DNA of 44,279 nt, taken from positions 1 through 44,279 of the forward strand of contig JAACUH010000076.1 of assembly GCA_009993005.1 (NCBI GenBank), written 5' to 3'. Position numbers and translations under genes: made by a program. Below are positions 7,790-14,010 of this stretch, piece after piece. Source of the stretch: Rhodobacterales bacterium. Its GTDB lineage: Bacteria; Pseudomonadota; Alphaproteobacteria; Rhodobacterales; Rhodobacteraceae. A model generated the notes under the pieces. It had not been told where the DNA came from. It saw only the letters and a program-made list of their open reading frames with translations, and did no database searches. The number at the start of each line of letters is the position of its first letter. The stretch's first letter is position 1.

Positions 7790-9537
7790 CCCCGCGTCGC
7801 CTGCTTGCCCATGCCTGGCCCTATCGCGGGCGGCTGGCGCTGGTGGCCGTGCTGATGCTGGTGGAATCCGCCGCGATGCTCGCCGTGCCATGGGTGGCGG
7901 GGCAGGTTGCGGGCGGGCTGCTCGTGCCGGGCACGGTCGCTCTCCCGATGGGCTGGCTGTCGGTGCTGCTGGTCGCGGTGCTGGCGGTGATCGCCGGGCT
8001 GCGGGTGCTGGTTGCGCTGGTGTCGGGCGCTGTCTCGACCCGGCTCCTGGCCGACCTGCGCCTGCTCGCCCATGACAAGCTGCAAAGCCTGCCACTGTCA
8101 TTCCATCAGGCGCACAAGCAGGGCGACCTGCTGGCGCTGAGCACCTACGAGGTCTCGCGGCTGAGCGATTTCCTCTCTGGCACGCTGGTGGGCGCGCTGC
8201 CGCTGCTGCTGACCGCGCTTGGCGCCATCGTCCTGATGTTCCGCATCGACCCGGTGCTGGCGCTGCTGGTGCCGCTGCTGGTGCCGGTGTTCTACCTCAT
8301 GCTCAAGATCATTGGCCGCCGGTTGCGCGTGCTCTCGCAGCGCATCCAGGAGGCCGAGGCCGAGGCGGTGGCGCTGGCGGGCGAGGATCTCGAGATGCTG
8401 CCTGCCATCAAGGCCTTTACCCGCGAGGGGCCGACATCAGGGCGCTACGGCGCACAGGTGGCCACGGCGCGCGACCTCGCGCTGCAAGAGGTGCGGATCC
8501 ATGCCGTGCTCTCGCCTGCGATCCAGCTCACCTCGGCCGTCGCCGCGGTGGCGCTGTTGCTGCTCGCGGGCAGCAATGTGCAGGCGGGCCAGATGACCCC
8601 GGCGCAGATGGTGAGCTTTCTGCTCTATGCCGGGCTGCTCACCGGGCCGGTCGCGTCGCTGGCCGACCTTTACGGGCAGATCCAGTCCACCCGGGGGACG
8701 CTGGCCCGGCTGCATGACGTGCTCGATGCCGCGCCCGAGCCCGGCGCCGATGCGCCGGGGCGGATCGGGCGGTCGCGCGGGGCCGTGCGCTATGAAGGCG
8801 TGGTGTTCAACTATCCCGAACGGGCGCCGGCGCTCGCGGGTGTCACGCTCGACATCCGCGCGGGCGAGACGGTGGCGCTCACCGGGGCGAATGGCGCAGG
8901 CAAGAGCACCCTGATCGCGCTGCTGATGCGGTTCTTTGACCCGACAGCGGGGCGTATCCTGCTCGACGGACAGGACATCGCCGGGCTGCGGCTGGCCGAC
9001 CTGCGCCGCCAGATCGGCGTGGTGCCGCAGCGCGCGTTGCTGTTCAACGGCACGATCTTTGACAACATCGCCTTTGGCCTGGACGGTGCGGGCGTGGCGC
9101 AGGTCGAGGCGGCGGCGCGGCTGGCGCAGGCGCATGACTTTGTGATGGCGCTGCCGCAGGGCTATGCCACGGTGATCGGCGACCATGGCGTGCGGCTCTC
9201 GGGCGGGCAGGGGCAGCGGGTGGCGCTGGCGCGAGCGCTGGTCAAGGATCCGCCGATCCTGGTGCTCGACGAGGCCACGTCGATGTATGACCTCGAGGGC
9301 GAGACCGCCTTTGTGGAAAGCTGCGCCGATGCGCTGCGCGACCGCACCGTGATCCTCATCACCCACCGCCCGGCAACGCTGGCGCTGGCCGACCGGGTGA
9401 TCGCCCTGGCGGACGGGCGGATCGTGACGGCGGGCGGAACGGCGGGCGGGGCGGCGGGCGGAACTGCGGGCGGAACTGCGGGCGGGGCGGCGGGCGAGGC
9501 GGCGGGCGGAACTGCGGGCGGGGCGGTGCGCGCATGA
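7786..9537 (+). CDS. ABC exporter, fused permease-ATPase (lasso D protein)
   Basis: A 583-aa half-transporter: six transmembrane segments in about residues 15-315 and a nucleotide-binding domain after about 340. The NBD shows Walker A GANGAGKST (about 367-375), signature [15 protein letters not shown] (about 471), Walker B ILVLDEATS (about 491) and the switch His in ITHRPAT. The architecture is that of MsbA/McjD-type peptide or lipid exporters. Directly upstream of the cyclase and precursor genes, it is best read as the lasso peptide exporter and immunity protein. The D-loop reads SMYDLEGE, and the last 35 or so residues are an odd Gly/Ala/Thr tandem-repeat tail. Lipid-linked oligosaccharide export is the main alternative. 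Confidence 0.87.
   Translation: MTPRRLLAHAWPYRGRLALVAVLMLVESAAMLAVPWVAGQVAGGLLVPGTVALPMGWLSVLLVAVLAVIAGLRVLVALVSGAVSTRLLADLRLLAHDKLQSLPLSFHQAHKQGDLLALSTYEVSRLSDFLSGTLVGALPLLLTALGAIVLMFRIDPVLALLVPLLVPVFYLMLKIIGRRLRVLSQRIQEAEAEAVALAGEDLEMLPAIKAFTREGPTSGRYGAQVATARDLALQEVRIHAVLSPAIQLTSAVAAVALLLLAGSNVQAGQMTPAQMVSFLLYAGLLTGPVASLADLYGQIQSTRGTLARLHDVLDAAPEPGADAPGRIGRSRGAVRYEGVVFNYPERAPALAGVTLDIRAGETVALTGANGAGKSTLIALLMRFFDPTAGRILLDGQDIAGLRLADLRRQIGVVPQRALLFNGTIFDNIAFGLDGAGVAQVEAAARLAQAHDFVMALPQGYATVIGDHGVRLSGGQGQRVALARALVKDPPILVLDEATSMYDLEGETAFVESCADALRDRTVILITHRPATLALADRVIALADGRIVTAGGTAGGAAGGTAGGTAGGAAGEAAGGTAGGAVRA
9430..9531 (+). repeat. 12-bp tandem repeat coding for a Gly/Ala/Thr tail
   Basis: About eight copies of a 12-base unit (GGC GGN RCN GCG in codon register) end the ABC transporter gene and encode repeated AGGT/AGGA. 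Copies differ at a few positions (GGA ACT versus GGG GCG; one GAG). Because the period is a multiple of three, gain or loss of a copy keeps the frame open and only changes tail length. The repeat ends just before the ATGA overlap with the cyclase gene. Confidence 0.85.
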
Positions 9538-11417
9538 GCGGGATCTGCGGCATCCTGCGGCTTGACGGGGCCGCGCCGGACGGTCTGGCCGCGATGACCG
9601 CGCAGTTGCAGGCGCGCGGGCCCGAGGGGACGCGGCACTTTGCCGATGGCCCCTGCGCGCTGGGCCACACGCTGCTGGCCACCACGCCCGAGGCACAGGT
9701 CGAGGTGCTGCCGCTGACGGAGGCCGCGACCGGCTGCACCATCACCGCCGACCTGCGGCTCGACAACCGGGACGAGCTGCTGGCCGCGCTGGGGATGGCG
9801 GATACGGGCCGCGTGATCGGTGACGCAGAAATCGTGCTGCGGGCGTATCTGCGCTGGGGCGAGGGGTGCCTTGCGCATCTGCTGGGCGATTTCGCCTTTG
9901 CCATCTGGGACCGCCGCCGCGGCTGCCTCTTTGCCGCGCGCGACCCGATAGGGATGAAGCAACTGATCCACGCCCATCTGCCCGGCCGGGTCTTTGCCTT
10001 TGCCAGCAGCGCGCAGGCGGTGTTGGCGGCACCCGATGTGCCACGCGCGGTCAACGAGGGGCGGATCGCGGATTATCTCGAGGACTACCTCGAAGGCATT
10101 GATTTCACGTCAACCTTTTATGAGGGCGTGTTCCGCCTGCCGCCCGCGCATTGCCTGACGGTCGATGCGGCGGGCCTGCGGATCCGGCGCTACTGGGCGC
10201 TGGTGCCGGGGCCGCCCTTGACCCTCGACAGCGACGAAGCCTATGCGGCGGCGTTTCTCGAGGTGTTCACCGAGGCCGTGCGCTGCCGGCTGCGGGCACC
10301 TGCGGGGGCGCTGGGGTCGATGCTGTCGGGCGGGATGGATTCGGGCTCTGTCGTCGCGGTCGCCACGCGCCTCTTGGCCGCGGCCGGGCGCGGGCCCTTG
10401 CCGACCTTTTCTGGTGTCGGACCTGACCCCGCAACCTGTGTCGAGACGCGCGCGATCCATGATGCGATCACCATGCCGGGGCTTGCGCCGCATCTGGTGG
10501 ACTGGTCGAAGCCCGAGACATGGGCCGATCCGGTCGCAGAGCAGTTCAGAGCGCAGGAAGAGCCCTTTGACGTCGATATGAACCTTGTGCGCGCTGTTTA
10601 TCTGCAAGCGCAGGCGGCGGGTGTGCGCGTCATGCTCGACGGGGTCGCGGGTGATCTGGTGGTCAACCCTGGGTCCTATCTGGTGCGGCTGATCCGGCGG
10701 GGGCGGCTGGTGACGGCATATCGCTGCGTCAAGGGCGAAGAAGCGTTCTGGCAGAGCGGCGGTTCGGTTGTGCGGGCCTTTGCGCGCGAGCTGCGCAGTG
10801 CGCTGATCCCCGATGTGCTGCGGGTGCTGCGCCGGCGCTGGTCGCAGTGGCGGCCGCAATCACCGCAAAGCCCGCTGATCGCCCCGGATTTCGCGCGCGC
10901 GGTCAATATGAGCGCGCGTTTGCACATCTTCGAGGCCCAGCGCCTGCCGCAACTGGGCCACTATGCCAATGAACGCGCCGACAGCATCACCCACACCTAT
11001 CTGGCCGTGGGGCGCGAGCGGTATGATCGCGTTGCCGCCCAGAGCGGGATAGAGCCGCGCGACCCGTTCAGCGACCTGCGCGTGATTCGCTTTTGTCTGG
11101 CCTTGCCGGCGGAACAACTGGGTGGCAAGGGTTGGCCCAAGTATGTCTTGCGCATGGCTGTGACAGATTTGCTGCCCGATGCCGTGCGCTGGCGAAAAGG
11201 GAAGGAGCATATCGGTTATATGTTCAACCTTCGGCTCGCCGCGGGGCTATCGCAGGAGCCGGATATCCGACACCTGGTCAAGCGATTTGTTAACCTTTCG
11301 GCAGTCAGCGGTGGACAGGACGCTGAAGCGAAGTTACAAGCCAGCATAGATGTCGCAGGCCTGTCGCACTGGCTGGACGCGGAAAATGAACGCACAAAGC
11401 AGGTTGATGATGAATAG
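9534..11417 (+). CDS. Asparagine-synthetase-like lasso cyclase (C protein)
   Basis: A 627-aa AsnB-type protein. The N-terminal glutaminase-like domain (about 1-210) has MSGICGILRLDG, ARGPEG, DLRLDNRDEL and DFAFAIWD. The synthetase domain has the PPi-loop LSGGMDSGSVVAV at about 264-276. In genuine asparagine synthetase the catalytic Cys is residue 2; here the only nearby Cys is residue 5, preceded by Ser-Gly-Ile, and no start codon exists that would place it at position 2. This MSGI(A/C)GI start is typical of lasso peptide cyclases, which adenylate the side chain of an Asp or Glu and close the macrolactam on the core N-terminus. The precursor, RRE and protease genes follow. Confidence in lasso function comes mainly from that context. 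Confidence 0.88.
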   Translation: MSGICGILRLDGAAPDGLAAMTAQLQARGPEGTRHFADGPCALGHTLLATTPEAQVEVLPLTEAATGCTITADLRLDNRDELLAALGMADTGRVIGDAEIVLRAYLRWGEGCLAHLLGDFAFAIWDRRRGCLFAARDPIGMKQLIHAHLPGRVFAFASSAQAVLAAPDVPRAVNEGRIADYLEDYLEGIDFTSTFYEGVFRLPPAHCLTVDAAGLRIRRYWALVPGPPLTLDSDEAYAAAFLEVFTEAVRCRLRAPAGALGSMLSGGMDSGSVVAVATRLLAAAGRGPLPTFSGVGPDPATCVETRAIHDAITMPGLAPHLVDWSKPETWADPVAEQFRAQEEPFDVDMNLVRAVYLQAQAAGVRVMLDGVAGDLVVNPGSYLVRLIRRGRLVTAYRCVKGEEAFWQSGGSVVRAFARELRSALIPDVLRVLRRRWSQWRPQSPQSPLIAPDFARAVNMSARLHIFEAQRLPQLGHYANERADSITHTYLAVGRERYDRVAAQSGIEPRDPFSDLRVIRFCLALPAEQLGGKGWPKYVLRMAVTDLLPDAVRWRKGKEHIGYMFNLRLAAGLSQEPDIRHLVKRFVNLSAVSGGQDAEAKLQASIDVAGLSHWLDAENERTKQVDDE

Positions 11418-11601
11418 CCAATCCCAAACACAAGATATTTTTGCGTCGGTTGGACAGGCACCTTACGAGGCCCCAACGCTGACCCGTTTCGGAACGGTCG
11501 TCGCGATGACCGCTGCTGGATCCGGCGGCGTGCCTGAGGTCAGAAGATTCTGTAATCCGAATCCGCCCAAGAACAACAAAAAGTCCGTGGTGCGCTGCTG
11601 A
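11410..11601 (+). CDS. Lasso peptide precursor (A peptide), 63 aa
   Basis: The peptide contains the exact lasso leader motif YxxPxLxxxGxxxxxT (Tyr19, Pro22, Leu24, Gly28, Thr34), the recognition element for the B1/RRE protein. With Thr at leader position -2, cleavage falls after Ala35 and leaves a 28-residue core starting AGSGGVPEV. Glu43 is then core residue 8, giving an 8-residue macrolactam with Ala1. A G1-E7 ring starting at Gly37 is the alternative. The tail is strongly basic (R45, R46, K54, K57, K58, R62), Pro/Asn-rich in the middle, and has two Cys (core 13 and 28). The gene starts inside the 3' end of the cyclase gene; I prefer the ATG at 11410 over 11407 for spacing from an AGG. DNA here is less GC-rich than its neighbours. 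Confidence 0.88.
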   Translation: MNSQSQTQDIFASVGQAPYEAPTLTRFGTVVAMTAAGSGGVPEVRRFCNPNPPKNNKKSVVRC

Positions 11602-11617
11602 GGATTTGGCCGGTGCG

Positions 11618-12469
11618 ATGGGCCCTCGCGCGGTTCAATGGTCTGTCGGTCGCGCCAGCAACCCCGTCGTCGATGCCCAATACCGCATAACCGATGACGC
11701 TGGTATCGAGGTTCTGACACAGCCGCGGTCTGTGTCAGGCGACCCTGAGGCGCCATCCATCCTTGTGCGTGTCGATGTCGAGACAGCGACCCTCCTTACC
11801 CATTGCACGTCATCGCTTCCCGAATGGGAAGTCGAACATATCGTTCTCGATGATTTCTTGCCCAAGATGCTGGCCCATGAGGGGGCTTTGGTGCTTCACG
11901 CGGCGGGGGTTCTGTGCGGCGGCCTTGGTCTCGTCATTCTTGGTGACAGTGGTCGGGGTAAATCGACGCTCACGGCGTTTCTCGGGCAATCCGGCCTGCC
12001 GATCCTCAGTGATGACTGTCTGATCGTCGGCGCCGATGCGCAAGGCCATCACGTCGCGCCGACCTATTCGGGAATGCGCCTGTTGCCTGATTCGATCTCA
12101 TCGATTTTCGCGCAGCCGCCTGTCACGACCGACATGGCGCGATGGTCTACCAAACAGCGGGTCCATCTGACCTGCGGATTTGCAACTGATCCCGCCCCGG
12201 TAGGCGCCTTGGTGTTTCTTGACCCACCCGCGACAGGCCAGGCCGTCACGCTGCGCCCGATGGCCAAGGCCGAAACCTGCATCGGCCTTGTGGCAAACAG
12301 CTTTGCGCTTGACCCGCGCGACACGGCCCGTGCGACGGTGCGGATGCGACAGGCGGCGGCGCTGGCCCAGGACGCGCCGGCCTATGCGCTGTCCTACCCG
12401 CGCGACTATGCTTGCCTGCCGGATGTTGCTGCCGCCATATTGGACATCATGGCGCAGGTCGGGGCATAA
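11618..12469 (+). CDS. HPr-kinase-like peptide kinase (lasso K protein)
   Basis: A roughly 283-aa protein related to the HPr kinase C-terminal domain and to lasso peptide kinases of the ThcoK/PadeK type. It shows a His in VLHAAGV, the P-loop GDSGRGKST (about residues 109-117), and the paired aspartates LSDDC about 20 residues later, which serve in phosphotransfer in this family. It lacks the N-terminal HPr-kinase regulatory domain and there is no ptsH nearby, so a PTS role is unlikely. Lying between precursor and B1, it probably phosphorylates a Ser of the precursor; candidates in the core are Ser38 and Ser59. The frame extends to a TTG at 11606, but the ATG at 11618 is more likely. Confidence 0.85.
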   Translation: MGPRAVQWSVGRASNPVVDAQYRITDDAGIEVLTQPRSVSGDPEAPSILVRVDVETATLLTHCTSSLPEWEVEHIVLDDFLPKMLAHEGALVLHAAGVLCGGLGLVILGDSGRGKSTLTAFLGQSGLPILSDDCLIVGADAQGHHVAPTYSGMRLLPDSISSIFAQPPVTTDMARWSTKQRVHLTCGFATDPAPVGALVFLDPPATGQAVTLRPMAKAETCIGLVANSFALDPRDTARATVRMRQAAALAQDAPAYALSYPRDYACLPDVAAAILDIMAQVGA

Positions 12470-12497
12470 TGACGACGCGACGTTCCGGAAGGCCATC

Positions 12498-12776
12498 ATG
12501 ACTGACATCCTGACCCGCGCGCTGGCGCCCTCCGACCAGGCCATCGAGAGCGCTGTCGGCGAGGAGACCGTGCTGCTGCACCTCGAGAACGGCACCTATT
12601 ACGGGCTCGACCCGGTGGGCACGCGGATCTGGGCGCTGCTCAAGGACGGTCTTGGGCCGCTGGCGATCCGCGATGTGCTGGTGGCGGAATACGGGGTGGC
12701 GGCAGAGGTGATCGAGGCCGATCTGCGCAAGTTTCTGACTGACCTGCATGACCAGTCCATCGTCACCGACGCCTGA
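12498..12776 (+). CDS. PqqD-family RiPP recognition protein (lasso B1)
   Basis: A 92-aa PqqD-like winged-helix protein, the stand-alone RiPP recognition element of split lasso B systems. Typical features are ETVLLHLENGTYYGLDPVG, followed by TRIWALLKDG and a C-terminal helix pair. B1 binds the YxxPxL leader segment and hands the precursor to B2 and the kinase. The frame is open upstream to 12219, but that portion is a shadow of the kinase gene; the ATG at 12498 gives the standard length. It overlaps the B2 gene by 29 bases, and the paired partner directly downstream is the usual lasso arrangement. Confidence 0.9.
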   Translation: MTDILTRALAPSDQAIESAVGEETVLLHLENGTYYGLDPVGTRIWALLKDGLGPLAIRDVLVAEYGVAAEVIEADLRKFLTDLHDQSIVTDA

Positions 12777-13218
12777 GCGGGGCAGGGCGCTGCGGGTGAT
12801 CGCAGGGTTGGGGCCGCGCGGCTGGGCCGATCTGGCCGTGGCGCTGGCGGAACTGGCGCGCGCGCGGTTTGCGCTGCGCCGTCGTCCGGCGCGCGACCTG
12901 CTGGCGCAAGGGCAGGCCCGGCCGGTGGCGCCCCGCCACGACCCCGCGCTGGTGGCGCGCGTGGCCTATGCCGTCCCGCGCGTGGCGGCGCGGCTGCCCT
13001 GGCGGGCGGATTGCTGGGTGCAGGCGCTGGCCGCACAGCGCTGGCTGCACCGGCATGGCGTGGCGACCGACCTTTTCATCGGTGTCAGGCGCGACCGTGC
13101 GCCGGGGTTCGAGGCGCATGCCTGGCTGCGCTGCGGCCATGCGACCGTGACCGGCGGGGATTTCAGCGGGTTCGTGCCGCTGGTGACACCCGCGACGCCG
13201 ATGGGGCCGGCGCGATGA
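12748..13218 (+). CDS. Transglutaminase-like lasso leader peptidase (B2)
   Basis: A 156-aa protein of the lasso B2 family (transglutaminase-core cysteine protease). The catalytic triad can be read directly: Cys89 in RADCWVQALAAQRWL, His124 in FEAHAWLRCG and Asp138 in GGDFSGF. It removes the leader from the A peptide, freeing the alpha-amine that the cyclase joins to the ring acid. The start lies inside the B1 gene, and the stop overlaps the metallophosphoesterase start (ATGA at 13215), so B1, B2 and the phosphatase are probably translationally coupled. Confidence 0.9.
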   Translation: MTSPSSPTPERGRALRVIAGLGPRGWADLAVALAELARARFALRRRPARDLLAQGQARPVAPRHDPALVARVAYAVPRVAARLPWRADCWVQALAAQRWLHRHGVATDLFIGVRRDRAPGFEAHAWLRCGHATVTGGDFSGFVPLVTPATPMGPAR

Positions 13219-13952
13219 TCGGTGGCCTCTTTGCCCGCTGGCGCAAGACGGCGCCGGTCTTTGACGCGCCTCTTGCGCCGGCCGCGCCCTTTGCGGTCAT
13301 TGGCGATGTGCATGGCTGCGACGCCTTGCTCGCCGCCATGCTCGCGCAACTGCCGCAGGAGATGGCGGTGGTGCTGGTGGGTGACCTGATCGACCGGGGC
13401 GAGGACAGCCGTGCCGTGATCGACCGGGTGATGGGCGACGCGCGGCTGATCTGCTTGCTGGGCAATCACGAGGCAATGGCGCTAGCCTTTCTTGATGATC
13501 CTGTCGCGCAGGGGCCGCGCTGGCTGCGCAATGGCGGCTTGCAGACGCTGGCGAGCTTTGGCGTGGGTGCGATGCGGGAAACGGCGGACGCCTTTGGCCT
13601 CAATACCGCACGCGACGCCTTTGCAGAGGCTCTTGGCCCCGCGCGGATCGGCTGGCTGCGCGCGCGGCCGCTGCTGTGGCGCAGTGGCAATGTCGCCGTG
13701 ACGCACGCCGGCGCCGACCCCGGCCGCCCGCTTGACGCGCAAGAGACGCGCGCCCTGCTGTGGGGGCATCCCGAGTTCGGCAGGCGGGCGCGCGACGACG
13801 GGCAATGGGTGGTGCATGGCCATGTGATCGTGGACGCCGCCCAGGCGCAGGCGGGGCGGATCGCGGTCGATACCGGCGCCTATGCCACGGGCCGGCTGAG
13901 CGCCGCGCTGATCGGGCCGGATCGTGTCACATTCGTCACCGCCTGCGCGTAG
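13215..13952 (+). CDS. PPP-type metallophosphoesterase in the lasso cluster
   Basis: A 245-aa calcineurin-like phosphoesterase of the bacterial PPP (PrpA/ApaH-like) type. Metal-ligand and catalytic motifs are intact: GDVHG at 30-34, GDLIDRG at 56-62, GNHE at 83-86, then THAGADP and VVHGHV. Such enzymes dephosphorylate Ser/Thr/His phosphoproteins or cleave dinucleoside polyphosphates. It overlaps B2 by 4 bases and is the last gene of the run, with a 58-base gap before yjbH. Next to a peptide kinase, dephosphorylation of the lasso peptide or its precursor is an attractive guess; a role in EPS tyrosine-kinase control is an alternative. Neither is shown by the sequence. Confidence 0.87.
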   Translation: MIGGLFARWRKTAPVFDAPLAPAAPFAVIGDVHGCDALLAAMLAQLPQEMAVVLVGDLIDRGEDSRAVIDRVMGDARLICLLGNHEAMALAFLDDPVAQGPRWLRNGGLQTLASFGVGAMRETADAFGLNTARDAFAEALGPARIGWLRARPLLWRSGNVAVTHAGADPGRPLDAQETRALLWGHPEFGRRARDDGQWVVHGHVIVDAAQAQAGRIAVDTGAYATGRLSAALIGPDRVTFVTACA

Positions 13953-14010
13953 TTTCGCGCAGCGCGACAAGGTTCATGATTCACCCGCCACCTTGGGTTA
14001 GAACAACGCC

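Noticed and set aside
9534-11417. Housekeeping asparagine synthetase asnB
   Set aside because: The Cys is not at position 2 and the gene lies between an exporter and a lasso precursor with B1/B2 downstream.
11618-12469. HPr kinase/phosphorylase of a PTS system
   Set aside because: No N-terminal HprK domain and no ptsH or PTS genes nearby; context is RiPP maturation.
12219-12497. N-terminal extension of the PqqD-like gene
   Set aside because: This part overlaps the kinase gene in another frame and is Arg/Pro-rich; the ATG at 12498 gives the family length.
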